From the NCBI RefSeq assembly GCF_002944315.1, contig NZ_CP024314.1:310001-374000 (forward strand): a stretch of 64,000 nt of DNA, written 5' to 3'. Of this stretch, positions 44,174 through 54,313 are shown piece after piece. The notes under the pieces were generated by a model. It made no database searches. It had not been told where the DNA came from and saw only the letters and a program-made list of their open reading frames with translations. Position numbers and translations under genes: made by a program. The DNA is from Rhizobium sp. NXC24. GTDB taxonomy: Bacteria > Pseudomonadota > Alphaproteobacteria > Rhizobiales > Rhizobiaceae. Position 1 is the first letter of the stretch, and each line of letters begins with the position of its first letter.

Positions 44174-45184
44174 ATGAAGGCTGTCCGCTTGGAGTCGATC
44201 GCGTCCATGACGATGCGCAGCGTCGAGAAACCGTCTGCCCGGCCGGATGAATTGCTCGTTCGTGTCCTTGCCGCCGGCATTTGCGGCTCTGATCGCCACA
44301 TGTATAAGGGCGAGTATCCGACAGCTATTCCGGTCACGATGGGCCATGAATTCTGCGGCATCGTGGAAGCGGTGGGCGATGATGTCGCGGGCTTTATCGG
44401 CGACGAGCTCGTGACGGTGGACCCGAATATCGCCTGCGGCCGTTGTCATGCCTGCGCGCGCGGGCGGGTGAACTTGTGCGAGAGTTTGACGGCGATCGGA
44501 GTAACGCGAGATGGTGGTTTTGCCGAATATGTGGCGGTGCCGTATCGTCAGGCATTCACGCTGCCTGCCGATCTCAATCCCGTGCATGGTGCTTTCTGCG
44601 AGCCGCTTGCCTGCTGCCTTCATGCTATCGACAAGGCCGAGATCCGTGCGGGCGAGAGCGTCGCTATCTTGGGCGGAGGCGTGATCGGTCTGCTCATGGT
44701 GCAATTGGCCCGCTTGGCTGGAGCAAGCCAGGTGATTTTGATCACGCGGCAGCTCTCGAGACGGCAGACTGCGCTGCAATTGGGCGCGACGCATGCGTTC
44801 GACCCGACAGCTTCGGACGCGGTCGCCGCCGTTCGAGACGTCACCCATGGCGGCGCGGATGTCGTCATCGAGTGCGCAGGCGTTCCCGAGACCTTGCAGA
44901 CAGGCCTGCAAATGGCACGGCGCGGCGGTAACTTCGTGCTTTTCGGGGTAACGCCTAGAGGGGTCGAGGTGCCCGTCCCGCCGTTCGATCTGCTCGTCAA
45001 TGAAGTCGACATAAGGCCGGCCTATCTCAATCCGTTCACCCATTCGCGGGCTGCGGCATTGGTCGCGAGCGGGGCGTTGGAGCTGGATATGCTGGTGACC
45101 AAGAGCATCGGTCTCGAAGAGGTCGCGGAGGTGGTGGGCAGCGCGCCATTGCCGGGCGAGATCAAAGTCATCGTCCGACCCTAG
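44174..45184 (+). CDS. Zinc-dependent medium-chain alcohol/polyol dehydrogenase
   Basis: The product is 336 residues. Catalytic-zinc elements are 'AAGICGSDRHMYKGEYP' and 'GHEFCGIVEAVG'. The four structural-zinc cysteines are all present in 'ACGRCHACARGRVNLC'. The Rossmann motif is 'VAILGGGVIGLLMVQLA'. It oxidises a secondary alcohol of a sugar alcohol with NAD(P). The start at 44174 follows GAGGAGGAGAGG. It is the last gene of the catabolic operon. Confidence 0.9.
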   Translation: MKAVRLESIASMTMRSVEKPSARPDELLVRVLAAGICGSDRHMYKGEYPTAIPVTMGHEFCGIVEAVGDDVAGFIGDELVTVDPNIACGRCHACARGRVNLCESLTAIGVTRDGGFAEYVAVPYRQAFTLPADLNPVHGAFCEPLACCLHAIDKAEIRAGESVAILGGGVIGLLMVQLARLAGASQVILITRQLSRRQTALQLGATHAFDPTASDAVAAVRDVTHGGADVVIECAGVPETLQTGLQMARRGGNFVLFGVTPRGVEVPVPPFDLLVNEVDIRPAYLNPFTHSRAAALVASGALELDMLVTKSIGLEEVAEVVGSAPLPGEIKVIVRP

Positions 45185-45207
45185 CTTCGGGTCCTGCTCA
45201 TGCCGCC

Positions 45208-46263
45208 TTAGCTGCGGACGGGGCCGGTGGAATCCCTGTGGATCAGGGTAACCGGCACTTTCACGACAGCGCCCGCTCGTGGCTCATGCCCGGCATGGTG
45301 TTCCGCGATGAGCGTTTCCAGGCGCTGTGCCGCCCGCTGCCCGACATCGCGGATCGGCTGTGCGACCGTCGTCAGGCGGGGAAAGATGTAGGCTGCCTCA
45401 GGCAGGTCGTCGAAACCGATTACCGAATAATCGCCTGGCACGGAACAACCACGATCCAGAACGGCGTGGATTGCCGCAATCGCCGAAATATCGGTCGTGC
45501 CGATGATCGCCGTGATCTCCGGGTGCGCCGTCAGCAGATCCCGCGCCAGTGGGTAAGTTGCCGCGAAGCTGTGTTCCTCGGCCATCGTCACGGCGGCCGG
45601 CGCGATCCCGTGTTTCGCCATTTCCTCCGAAATACCCCGGAGGCGAAGCTGAACTGGCTGGCTATGGGCCGGCGCGCCGACGATGCCGATCGACCGGTGG
45701 CCGAGGTCGATCAGGTGACGCGCCATCAGGCGGCCGCCTTCCTCATGATCGGCCATGATTGCGTCGTCGGCGATGCCGCTCAGCTCGCGATCGATAGCGA
45801 CGATCGGAATATGGGCATCCCGCAGGATCTCGAAGTGCTCGATGCTGCCAAAGGCACTTGCTACGATGACGCCATCGACGCGCTGGGCAAGCAGCATGGA
45901 CATGTAGCGCGCCTCGTGATCCATGTTCTCCGCTGTGCTGCAGATCAGCGTCTGGTAGCCGCGCTGGAATAATTCCTGTTCGATCGTATGGGCCAGGATG
46001 CCGAAGAACGGCACGTCGATCGACGGCAGCATCAGCCCGATCATCCGGCTCGGCGCTCCCCGCAGCATGCGCGCGCCCTTGCTCGGCGTATAGTTCAGCG
46101 CGCGAATGGCCGCCTCCACACGCTCCCTGAGCTCGGGCGAGGCATAACCGCTATTGTTGAGTACGCGCGATACTGACGAGACCGATGTTCCGGCGAGTTT
46201 GGCGATATGTCTTATGCTGGTCGTCACGTGCTCGTATTCTTTCCCGGGGCTTCGGACAGTCAT
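45208..46263 (-). CDS. LacI-family transcriptional repressor
   Basis: The product is up to 351 residues. The helix-turn-helix and hinge 'IRHIAKLAGTSVSSVSRVLNNSGYASPELRERV' (described in parts: AKLAGTSVSSVSRVLN is the HTH core) are followed by a periplasmic-binding-protein-like sugar-sensing domain. It most likely binds the two operators at 39410 and 39466. It is convergent with the zinc dehydrogenase. The start is uncertain: GTG 46227 (giving VTTSIRHIAK) fits the usual family N-terminus better than ATG 46263, but neither has a clear ribosome site. Confidence 0.88.
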   Translation of the reverse strand: MTVRSPGKEYEHVTTSIRHIAKLAGTSVSSVSRVLNNSGYASPELRERVEAAIRALNYTPSKGARMLRGAPSRMIGLMLPSIDVPFFGILAHTIEQELFQRGYQTLICSTAENMDHEARYMSMLLAQRVDGVIVASAFGSIEHFEILRDAHIPIVAIDRELSGIADDAIMADHEEGGRLMARHLIDLGHRSIGIVGAPAHSQPVQLRLRGISEEMAKHGIAPAAVTMAEEHSFAATYPLARDLLTAHPEITAIIGTTDISAIAAIHAVLDRGCSVPGDYSVIGFDDLPEAAYIFPRLTTVAQPIRDVGQRAAQRLETLIAEHHAGHEPRAGAVVKVPVTLIHRDSTGPVRS

Positions 46264-46413
46264 GAGACGAGCTGCGGAAATTCACCCCACGTCGTCATTG
46301 ACTTAATCATCAGCAGGGCACGGCAGCAAGCATAAGACGAGCCAATCAAAGGCCTTCTGCTGCCGATCCGGCAAGACGGCATGGCGAACTGGCAGGGCGC
46401 CAACGGACGCTTC

Positions 46414-47301
46414 CTATTCGGACTTGTCATCCGCAGTCCATTTGAAATGGTCGCCTTCCGCCGCGATATAACCCACGCCAGGGAACGGAAAATGCGGCGC
46501 GAAAATCCTCTCGTGGCTCTTGGCGAGCGTGTTCAGCGTTTTCACACGGTTCTGCTCCGCTTCCGGCTTGTCACCGTCGAACGAAATCGTCCAAGTTGGC
46601 TTGGCGAGCGAAATGATGGAGCTGTGAACGGTGTCGCCAATATCGAACAGCCTCTCCTTTCCCGAGGTGATCTGGTAGCCGACATGGCCCGGAGTGTGAC
46701 CGCTCATGGCCACGGATGCGATACCGGGGAGAACCTCACCGCCAGGTTTGAACGTCTTCACATGGTCCGCGATGACCTTAACCACGTCGGCCAGCTTTTC
46801 ATTTGCCTTGGCATAGGACCACTCCGCTTCCGACATGCGGATGGTGGCCTTTGGAAAAGCAAGCTTTCCATCCTGAACCAGTCCGCCAACGTGATCCGGA
46901 TGAGAATGGGTAATCAGGATTTCGTCGACTGCATCGGCGTGATAACCGGCTTTTGCCAGGCTGCCCTGAAGTGCGCCTCCAACACCGGTATCGATCAGGA
47001 TAAGGTGCTTGTCCGATTTGACCAGCAGGGCGTCGACGCTAAGCGTGACCGTATCGGTCGGTGCACCCGCCGCTTTCAGCAAATCCGCGACCTCCGTTGG
47101 GCTATGGTCGAGACCAAATATCTTGCCGTCATTCGGTTGGACAAACTGGGCGTCGTGCAGGGCGACAATGTCGAGCTTGCCCAATTTGAAGGCTTTCGCA
47201 TCGGGTTGTTGTTGCGGCATCTGCGCGAAGGCAAGTCCTTGGCTCGCGAACACCAGAGCAGCTACTGCCAGCAATTTTGCTGAAATTTTGCGATCCGTCA
47301 T
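46414..47301 (-). CDS. Exported metallo-beta-lactamase-fold hydrolase
   Basis: The product is 295 residues. A signal peptide ends near 'GLAFAQM', so it is periplasmic. Zinc motif 'LITHSHPDHVGG' (HxHxDH), a later His in 'SGHTPGHVGY', Asp in 'LFDIGD' and a final His in 'FAPHFPFPG' complete a two-zinc site. The family includes lactonases and esterases; no specific substrate is indicated. It stands alone. Confidence 0.87.
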   Translation of the reverse strand: MTDRKISAKLLAVAALVFASQGLAFAQMPQQQPDAKAFKLGKLDIVALHDAQFVQPNDGKIFGLDHSPTEVADLLKAAGAPTDTVTLSVDALLVKSDKHLILIDTGVGGALQGSLAKAGYHADAVDEILITHSHPDHVGGLVQDGKLAFPKATIRMSEAEWSYAKANEKLADVVKVIADHVKTFKPGGEVLPGIASVAMSGHTPGHVGYQITSGKERLFDIGDTVHSSIISLAKPTWTISFDGDKPEAEQNRVKTLNTLAKSHERIFAPHFPFPGVGYIAAEGDHFKWTADDKSE

Positions 47302-47566
47302 GCCAGTTCCCCCTTGAGCGAGAATGTCAGTGCATCCTACCCGACTCTTTTGGGCATGTCACAAATCGGTGTTCCACAAGATCTGAAAACGATCTGCGGG
47401 CGAGCTGAAACTTCGCCATTCGACATCCGACTGATATTCCCCGTGCCACGTCATCCTCTTGGCGTAGAGGCGCGGCTCTTTTCACTGCGCGTCGCCGCTC
47501 CAAATATCACTGGTTGTTCGCTCGGACGACGATCCGAGCCTGTGACCTTGATCAAGGAGGCACCCC

Positions 47567-48850
47567 ATGACTGCGCCGCACCCGTCGAAAACCCGTGTCG
47601 GAAACCAGATTCTGCATCCGGAAACCCTGATGCTCAACTACGGCTATGATCCCGAACTCTCCGAGGGGGCCGTGAAGCCGCCTGTCTTCCTGACATCGAC
47701 CTTCGTTTTCCAGTCCGCCGAGGACGGCCGCGACTTCTTCGACTATGTCTCAGGTCGGAAGGTGCCGCCGGAGGGAAAGGGCGCAGGCCTCGTCTACTCG
47801 CGCTTCAATCATCCCAATAGCGAGATCGTCGAGGATCGTCTCGCGGTTTATGAAGGCACGGAAAGCGGCGCGGTGTTCTCTTCCGGCATGTCGGCTATCT
47901 CCACCACTCTGCTTACATTCGTCCGGCCGGGTGACGCCATTCTCCATTCGCAGCCTCTCTACGGCGGTACGGAAACCTTGCTCGCCAAGACGTTTTTCAA
48001 CCTTGGCGTCTCAGCCGTCGGATTCGCTGACGGCGTCGAGGAAGCTTCCATCAGGGCTGCCGCGGAGCAAGCGATGGCCAAGGGACGCGTTTCCATCATT
48101 CTGATCGAGACGCCGGCCAATCCGACCAACAGCCTCGTCGATATCGCAATGATCCGACGTATCGCGGACGCGATCGGTGAGAAGCAGGGGCACAGACCGA
48201 TCGTCGTGTGCGACAACACGCTTCTCGGGCCGGTCTTCCAGCGTCCGATCGAACATGGTGCGGACCTCTCGCTTTACTCTCTGACGAAATATGTCGGAGG
48301 CCATTCCGACCTCATCGCGGGCGCCGTACTCGGCAGGAAAGCGATCATCGCCCAAGTAAAGGCGCTCAGGGGTTCGATCGGCACCCAGCTCGATCCCCAT
48401 TCATGCTGGATGCTGGGGCGATCTTTGGAGACGCTGCAGATCCGCATGGAACGCGCAAATAGCAATGCAATGGCCGTGGCGGACTTCCTGCGGAACCATG
48501 CAAAGGTCGAGCAGATTCACTACTTGGCCTATGCCGATGCGGGCTCAGCCTCAGGCCGAACGTTCGCAGCCCAGTGCAGCGGCGCCGGCTCGACGTTCTC
48601 CTTCGATATCAAGGGCGGTCAGCCTGCCTCGTTCCGGTTTCTGAACGCGTTGCAGGTCTTCAAACTCGCGGTCAGCCTCGGCGGAACGGAATCACTGGCT
48701 TCCCATCCTGCGACGATGACGCATTCGGGCGTGCCGGCCGACGTGCGCCAACGCATCGGCGTATTGGAATCGACCATCCGCCTTTCGATCGGCATCGAGC
48801 ATCCCGACGATCTCATCGCCGATCTGGGCCAGGCACTCGATGAAGCATAG
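47567..48850 (+). CDS. Cystathionine gamma-synthase/methionine gamma-lyase family PLP enzyme
   Basis: The product is 427 residues of fold-type I PLP enzyme. The Schiff-base Lys241 is in '[13 protein letters not shown]', the cofactor-stacking region is '[15 protein letters not shown]', and '[21 protein letters not shown]' is the substrate-entry segment. It acts on sulfur amino acids by gamma-elimination or replacement. AAGGAGG lies 8 bp before the ATG. Its exact reaction is undecided. The 265 bp upstream carry no recognised operator. Confidence 0.87.
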   Translation: MTAPHPSKTRVGNQILHPETLMLNYGYDPELSEGAVKPPVFLTSTFVFQSAEDGRDFFDYVSGRKVPPEGKGAGLVYSRFNHPNSEIVEDRLAVYEGTESGAVFSSGMSAISTTLLTFVRPGDAILHSQPLYGGTETLLAKTFFNLGVSAVGFADGVEEASIRAAAEQAMAKGRVSIILIETPANPTNSLVDIAMIRRIADAIGEKQGHRPIVVCDNTLLGPVFQRPIEHGADLSLYSLTKYVGGHSDLIAGAVLGRKAIIAQVKALRGSIGTQLDPHSCWMLGRSLETLQIRMERANSNAMAVADFLRNHAKVEQIHYLAYADAGSASGRTFAAQCSGAGSTFSFDIKGGQPASFRFLNALQVFKLAVSLGGTESLASHPATMTHSGVPADVRQRIGVLESTIRLSIGIEHPDDLIADLGQALDEA

Positions 48851-48941
48851 TGTCAAGCCCCGGTGCGGGCTCTGGCTGAACGCTATCGATTTGGCGTTTT
48901 GCTAAGACATGCGGTCGCCGCTTCTGGGGCAATCCCGCTCA

Positions 48942-48985
48942 AGCCGCTCCGTGTGAGCGGCTGGGCCGGTCGATTGACCGACCCA
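48942..48985. terminator. Tandem hairpins between convergent genes
   Basis: AGCCGCTC/GAGCGGCT (loop CGTGT) is followed at once by GGGCCGGTC/GACCGACCC (loop GATT, one mismatch). No T-run follows on either strand. They sit between the convergent PLP-enzyme and small exported protein genes and may separate the two transcripts. Confidence 0.4.
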
Positions 48986-48997
48986 GCAAAGTTTCGA

Positions 48998-49273
48998 TCA
49001 ATAGTAGCGCCAGCCACCATGCCAGCGCTCACGATGCACCCAATAACGGCGGCCATCCCAGTAGCCGCGTCCATGGTAATAAACACCGACCCTCGGGCCT
49101 CCGGGGGGCACGACAACAACCGTGCCGCCGGTCGCGACGTTCGGACGGCAATGGCCATAGGGGCCTCGATGATACCCCGCGCCGCATCCTTGAGCTGCGT
49201 TGGCCGTAGAAACGAGTGCGGTTAGTGTTAACGCTGCTGTGGAAGTCAGGGCAATGACAAGTAACTTTTTCAT
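48998..49273 (-). CDS. Small exported Gly/Tyr/Arg-rich protein
   Basis: The product is 91 residues. A signal peptide (MKKLLVIALTSTAALTL...) ends near 'TANAAQ'. It is followed by 'GCGAGYHRGPYGHCRPN', a two-cysteine motif common to small exported proteins in rhizobia, and a Tyr/His/Trp/Arg-rich tail. The start at 49273 is set by GAGGAAG. The function is unknown; a metal- or envelope-related role would be speculation. Confidence 0.78.
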   Translation of the reverse strand: MKKLLVIALTSTAALTLTALVSTANAAQGCGAGYHRGPYGHCRPNVATGGTVVVVPPGGPRVGVYYHGRGYWDGRRYWVHRERWHGGWRYY

Positions 49274-49449
49274 AATGTCTTCCTCTAATCTCCTCCGAAA
49301 CGCTCCTTGCGCCCGGAATGTCACCGTAACGCCGATTTCTGCATTTTTTTGTCCGAGCTGAAAATTTTTTCGGAATGCTGCCGCAGGCAAGTCCGCTGTT
49401 TGATCAGGGGTGGAAGCTCCAGCAAAATCTCGCCCGACGCGCTGGTGCG

Positions 49450-49929
49450 TCAGCCGCGCCGCGCCGCCTCGATCGCTGCGACGTCGATCTTCTTCATGGT
49501 CATCATCGCATCGAAAGCACGCTTTGCTTCATCACCGCCCTTTACGAGCGCTTCCATCAAGACGCGGGGCGTGATCTGCCAGGACACTCCCCACTTGTCT
49601 TTGCACCAGCCACACTCACTTTCCTGGCCGCCATTGCCGACGATGGCGTTCCAGTAGCGGTCGGTTTCTTCCTGATCGTCCGTTGCGATCTGAAATGAGA
49701 AGGCTTCATTGTGTTTGAACGTGGAGCCGCCGTTCAGGCCGATGCAAGGGACACCCGCAACGGTGAATTCAACCACCAGGACGTCTCCCTGCTTACCCTC
49801 CGGATAGTTCCCAGGGGCACGAATGATGGCACCTACTGAACTGTCGGGAAAAGTCTCAGCATAGAAGCGGGCGGCAGCCTCCGCGTCTTTGTCGTACCAA
49901 AGGCAGATCGTGTTCTTTGCCGTTGCCAT
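49450..49929 (-). CDS. VOC-superfamily protein, PhnB/3-demethylubiquinone-methyltransferase-like
   Basis: The product is 159 residues of the PF06983-type glyoxalase fold: 'CLWYDKDAEAAARFYAETFPDS', 'FKHNEAFSFQIATDDQEETDRYW' and 'CGWCKDKWGVSWQITPRVL'. These proteins are widely mis-named methyltransferases and their substrates are mostly unknown. The stop lies within a GC-rich stretch, and a 176-bp gap precedes the small exported gene. Confidence 0.87.
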   Translation of the reverse strand: MATAKNTICLWYDKDAEAAARFYAETFPDSSVGAIIRAPGNYPEGKQGDVLVVEFTVAGVPCIGLNGGSTFKHNEAFSFQIATDDQEETDRYWNAIVGNGGQESECGWCKDKWGVSWQITPRVLMEALVKGGDEAKRAFDAMMTMKKIDVAAIEAARRG

Positions 49930-50091
49930 TGCGTAACTCCTTTCGCTGTTCGTTTTTCATTCCCGCTGAGAGCTGAAAATAAGAGGCGAACCGTGTTTCT
50001 CCAGCCCACATGAGGCATTTTACGCGCCTAAGATGTCCGCTTTGGAATTCAAACGGTCCGGCGTTTCCGAAGTAAGCGATCCCGGCAAGGA

Positions 50092-51945
50092 TCAATTGAT
50101 GTCGTCAGGAATAAAGCCGCCGGTCTGGCGTTTCCACAAACGGGCAAACAGCCCGTCCTGTGCGACCAGTTCGTCCGGCCTGCCTTCTTCTATGATGCTT
50201 CCCTGATCGAGCACGACGATGCGATCCATCCTGGCAATGGTTGAGAGGCGGTGTGCGATGGCGATCACCGTCTTTCCCTCCATCACCAGGTTGAGCTTTT
50301 CCTGGATGGCGGCTTCGGATTCGCTATCGAGGGCGGAGGTAGCCTCATCCAGCACCAGGATCGGCGCGTCCTTCAGCAGAACGCGCGCGATGGCGACACG
50401 CTGGCGCTGGCCGCCGGAAAGCTTGATGCCGCGGTCGCCGACGAAGGCATCGTAACCCTTGCGGCCTTCGCCGTCGGCGAGATCGGCAATGAAGGCATCG
50501 GCACTTGCCATCGTTGCGACGTGTTCAATCTCGTCCTGCGTCGCCTCCGGCCGGCCGTAACGGATATTGTCGCCGACCGAACGGTGCAGCAGCGCGACGT
50601 CCTGCGCGATGACCCCGATGTTGCGGCGAAGGCTTGCCTGCGTCACCATGCGGGTGTCCTGTCCGTCGATCAGGATCGTACCGTCCGCGATGTCGTAGAA
50701 GCGCAATAGTAGACTTACGAGCGTCGTCTTGCCGGCTCCGGAAAGGCCGACCAGGCCAACCTTCTCGCCGGCCCGGACCGTCAGCGACAGCTCATTGATC
50801 ACTTGCTTGCCGGACTTATACGCGAAGCGAACGTCTTCGAAACGGATTTCCCCGCGGCTGACGTTCAGCTCGGTAGCGTCTGGTCGATCAATTATGGTCG
50901 GCGGCGTCGTCATCACCGGCATGGCGTCCTTGATGGTGCCTATCGCCTGGAAGATCTGCTGGCCCATCTGCAAAAAGGTGAAGGTATGCCCGGACAGCCG
51001 TTGGAGGATGTAGACCGCCGCGACGAACTGCCCGACCGTTAGAAAGCCGTTGACGAGGCCGGAAAAACCGATCGAAATCATGGCCAACCAGAGGGCCATG
51101 TTGAGTGCCACAACGGTGAGTTCCGCTGTTCGGTAGATGCGTTGTTCCTTGTGTTGCGTCCAGACGGCCTTTTGAAGGATGCGGCGGATGGCGCCAGCCT
51201 CACTGTCTTCGGCCGCGAACTGTTTGATCATCTGCATGTTGCTGTAGAGATCGGTGATGGCGCCGGAGACGAGGCTACGCTGCTTGGCCGATCGACGCGA
51301 GCGTTCCGCAAAGGTTGGCACCAGTCTGACAGCGAACACAACGTTCAGTGCAATCCATATGAGGACCGGTAGCGCGAGCTGCCAGGACAGGGCACTCAGC
51401 AAGATCGTCGAGCCGACCATTTGAAAAAGGAAGCGCGGCACCGTTTGGAAGGCGGCAATGATCTGCTGCTGGACCGCCGACGCCACCTGCGACAGTCGCG
51501 AGGCGACCTGGCCGGCAAAAAGGTCGTGAAAAAAGGCAAGATCCTGCCGCTCCACCGCCTTGTGACCCTGCCATTGAATGGCGGCAGGCATGGCGACATT
51601 GAGCGTATGCGAGTTAAGCGTGTTCAAAAGGAAGGAAGCGACAGGCATGCCCGGAAAGATGAGCAGGCCGAGGACGGTAAGCAGTGGCCATTCGCCGTGC
51701 AGAAACGCGACAGCGCCCATATGCGTCACACCGTCAACGATGACCGAAAGCCCCCAGACAATCGTCAGGTTGATAGCCTCGACCGCTATGGAGGCGAGCG
51801 CCAGGCCGATCAGAACCCCGCGGAACATCGAGATGAAATGCAGAAGCACGGCCACAGGCCCTTTGGAGGGCAGAGGCCGGTAGGGGATGTCGAGCGGCCG
51901 GATCAGTTTTTCGAAGGGACGGTAGATCGCATCTGAAATCGACAT
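50092..51945 (-). CDS. ABC exporter, fused membrane and ATPase domains
   Basis: The product is 617 residues. The six-span exporter domain covers about 35-330. The ATPase has Walker A 'GLSGAGKTTLVSLLLRFYD', signature 'LSGGQRQRVAIARVL', Walker B 'ILVLDEATSALDSE' and switch 'IAHRLSTIARMD'. It should act as a homodimeric exporter of a lipid, peptide or drug. The cargo is unknown. It is divergent from the L,D-transpeptidase, with 217 bp between. Confidence 0.9.
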   Translation of the reverse strand: MSISDAIYRPFEKLIRPLDIPYRPLPSKGPVAVLLHFISMFRGVLIGLALASIAVEAINLTIVWGLSVIVDGVTHMGAVAFLHGEWPLLTVLGLLIFPGMPVASFLLNTLNSHTLNVAMPAAIQWQGHKAVERQDLAFFHDLFAGQVASRLSQVASAVQQQIIAAFQTVPRFLFQMVGSTILLSALSWQLALPVLIWIALNVVFAVRLVPTFAERSRRSAKQRSLVSGAITDLYSNMQMIKQFAAEDSEAGAIRRILQKAVWTQHKEQRIYRTAELTVVALNMALWLAMISIGFSGLVNGFLTVGQFVAAVYILQRLSGHTFTFLQMGQQIFQAIGTIKDAMPVMTTPPTIIDRPDATELNVSRGEIRFEDVRFAYKSGKQVINELSLTVRAGEKVGLVGLSGAGKTTLVSLLLRFYDIADGTILIDGQDTRMVTQASLRRNIGVIAQDVALLHRSVGDNIRYGRPEATQDEIEHVATMASADAFIADLADGEGRKGYDAFVGDRGIKLSGGQRQRVAIARVLLKDAPILVLDEATSALDSESEAAIQEKLNLVMEGKTVIAIAHRLSTIARMDRIVVLDQGSIIEEGRPDELVAQDGLFARLWKRQTGGFIPDDIN

Positions 51946-52162
51946 GGGCCACTCGGGTCAAAAATCGGAAGGAGGGCGAGGGAGTCAGCTACGCGGACCG
52001 CATAGGACCACCTTCCGGATGCAATCTCAATTAGAAATTCTGATGGGTGTAAGTAACGGGAGGTTTGCTGCCGTGACGCCGAAGATCGGCGCAACCGAAG
52101 CCTTCGGGGCACGCTGCGGCATGCGGTTGGAACAAGATCCGCTTCTGACCATTTGATGTTCC

Positions 52163-53140
52163 ATGAAAGTCTATGCTGTGATCGCCGTTCTCACGCTCAC
52201 GCCTTCATTCGGCGGCGCAGCCGCGCAAGCCCTCGGTCCTGAAACGATCAACACAGCGTCCCTTACCTCTGTCGCGCCAAAGCATACCGCCAAGGCGTCC
52301 AAGGAGCCGGATCCCGCGATCATCCGCCTCCAGGTGCTGCTCGACCGAGCGGGGTCGTCTCCCGGCGTGATCGACGGCTTCTATGGAAAGAATGTCAGCC
52401 ACGCCATAGCGGGCTTCGAGGCGATGAACCATCTTCCCATCGACGGAAAGCTTGATCCCGACGTGATCGCACGTCTTGAGACCGACGCATCGATCACCCA
52501 AAGTTATCTCGTCACGCCAGAGGATGCCACTGGACTTGTCGACCACATTCCCGATGACTACGGTGAAAAAGCGAAGATGGAGAGCATGGGGTATACCAGC
52601 GTGGCGGAGCGGCTGTCGGAGCGGTTCCATATGGATATCGACCTGCTGAACAAGCTCAATCCGGGCTCGGACTTTGCTCCTGGCAAGACGGTTTTGGTCA
52701 TGGCGCCGGGTTCGCCAAGGGAAGGCCGCGTCAAGCGCATCGAGATCAACAAAAAGACCAGCCAAGTCCTGGCCTATGATCAAAGCGGCGCGCTGCTTGC
52801 GGTCTATCCAGCGACCATCGGCAGCCAGGATAATCCTTCGCCGTCAGGGACCCATAAGGTAAAGGGCGTCGCAAGGATGCCGGTCTATCGGTACAATCCG
52901 AAACTCAACTTCAAGCAGGGCAGGAATACGAAGATTCTGACCATACCCAAGGGCCCGAATGGGCCGGTCGGCAGCGTATGGATCGATCTCGACAAGCCCA
53001 CATACGGAATTCATGGAACGCCCGATCCGGGGTTCATCGACAAGGGGCAGTCGCACGGATGCGTGCGCCTTACCAACTGGGACGCCGAGGAACTGGCCGG
53101 CATGGTCAAGCCCGGCGTCGTCGTCCACTTCGCCAATTGA
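52163..53140 (+). CDS. L,D-transpeptidase (YkuD) with peptidoglycan-binding domain
   Basis: The product is 325 residues with a signal peptide ending near 'GAAAQA'. A PG_binding_1-like repeat covers about 50-115 ('LQVLLDRAGSSPGVIDGFYG'), a LysM-like stretch follows around 145-190, and then the YkuD catalytic domain. The active site 'HGTPDPGFIDKGQSHGCVRL' has nucleophile Cys300. It crosslinks peptidoglycan or attaches outer-membrane proteins in the periplasm. Confidence 0.92.
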   Translation: MKVYAVIAVLTLTPSFGGAAAQALGPETINTASLTSVAPKHTAKASKEPDPAIIRLQVLLDRAGSSPGVIDGFYGKNVSHAIAGFEAMNHLPIDGKLDPDVIARLETDASITQSYLVTPEDATGLVDHIPDDYGEKAKMESMGYTSVAERLSERFHMDIDLLNKLNPGSDFAPGKTVLVMAPGSPREGRVKRIEINKKTSQVLAYDQSGALLAVYPATIGSQDNPSPSGTHKVKGVARMPVYRYNPKLNFKQGRNTKILTIPKGPNGPVGSVWIDLDKPTYGIHGTPDPGFIDKGQSHGCVRLTNWDAEELAGMVKPGVVVHFAN

Positions 53141-53185
53141 CGTCGATTCCCATGCGCCCGTCGAGGTAGCGATGCGTGACGCTCG

Positions 53186-54313
53186 TCAGGCAAGTTTGAA
53201 CACGCCCGCGGGTTTTGAAACCCCGCGCAACTTGAAGTCTCCCAATTGATCGCATGCAAGGCCGCAGGCAGTTGCGAAGCTTTCGGACAGTAGGAGATGT
53301 TCCTGCAGTTCATCGCAGAGTTTTTCGAGCCTGGATGTCTCATTGACCGCTGGCCCAATCACCGTGAAATCCAGCCGTCCACGCGCTCCGATATTGCCGT
53401 AAAAAACCTCGCCGAGATGCAAGACGATATCGATGTCGACAGGCGGGCCGGATCGGCGGAGATCGTCATTGTTCAGAGCGGCATTCGCCATAAGCATGTG
53501 CCGGGCGGACGCGACAGCGTTCCGGCAGGCTTCCTTCGGGCAATCGATATCGGCCGGGAAGATCGCAAGGACGCTGTCTCCCATGAACTTCAGGATCTCG
53601 CCATTGTGTTCCTCGACATTCCGCCCGACCAGTTCGAAACGTTGGTTGAGCATGGCGACGATCTCGTCGCGCGAATGCGATTCCGTCAGGGCGGTGAAGT
53701 TGCTGAGATCAGCCAAGAGGATTGCGGCGTAAAGCGCGCCGCCAGCGCCCCTTTGCGTCTCGCCGCCCAGGATATGCACGCTCGTTCTTGCGCCGGTATA
53801 GACGGCCAGCATGTCGGTCGCCGTCTTGGTCGCGGCCATGCGGTAGCATGCCAGTCCGAGGCTTGGCAGCAGCGCCTTCAAAGTTTCAAGATGTGCATCG
53901 GAGAAGCCGGTGGGACAATCGGTGGTCACGGAGAGGGCCATGCCGCGCAGAGCAACTTCTGTCGGAAAGGACACAAGGTTGACGACGTGGTCGGTCCCGC
54001 CTTTTTGCTGGAGCTCGGCCAAGTCAGGGTAGAGATCAACACCGTCTCCCCGCGCGATTTGCCATCTGCCGAAGAGCAGGCCGTTTTCCAGCAGATAAAA
54101 GATCGGCGTATGCGTGAAGCTCTCCTCACTGACGCTCTCATATTCGGCATTCTCAGTGACGGCCTCCGCACCTCTGGTAAATCTTGCCGAAACTCCACGG
54201 TAAACCGGATGGATGGAAGGCATTGCGATGCTCGCCTGCCATATCGGCAAGCCGTCTGCGATCAGCCGCCGGCATAGTCCGGCGACGAGCTGACCGATGT
54301 CGTTGCCGGCCAT
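53186..54313 (-). CDS. Class III adenylate/guanylate cyclase
   Basis: The product is 375 residues from ATG 54313. The N-terminal sensor-like domain of about 190 residues is shared by many rhizobial cyclases. The catalytic domain begins near 'ILLADLSNFTAL' (metal Asp) with 'ILKFMGDSVLAIF' (second Asp) and 'HLGEVFYGNIGARGRLDFTV'. It makes cAMP or cGMP in the cytoplasm. Twelve codons upstream of the ATG still read like coding sequence and begin at an ATT with a good ribosome site, so the real start may be 54349. Confidence 0.87.
   Translation of the reverse strand: MAGNDIGQLVAGLCRRLIADGLPIWQASIAMPSIHPVYRGVSARFTRGAEAVTENAEYESVSEESFTHTPIFYLLENGLLFGRWQIARGDGVDLYPDLAELQQKGGTDHVVNLVSFPTEVALRGMALSVTTDCPTGFSDAHLETLKALLPSLGLACYRMAATKTATDMLAVYTGARTSVHILGGETQRGAGGALYAAILLADLSNFTALTESHSRDEIVAMLNQRFELVGRNVEEHNGEILKFMGDSVLAIFPADIDCPKEACRNAVASARHMLMANAALNNDDLRRSGPPVDIDIVLHLGEVFYGNIGARGRLDFTVIGPAVNETSRLEKLCDELQEHLLLSESFATACGLACDQLGDFKLRGVSKPAGVFKLA

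Noticed and set aside
49340..49380. T-rich stretches resembling terminators
   Set aside because: Runs of T are present but without a GC stem directly before them on either strand.
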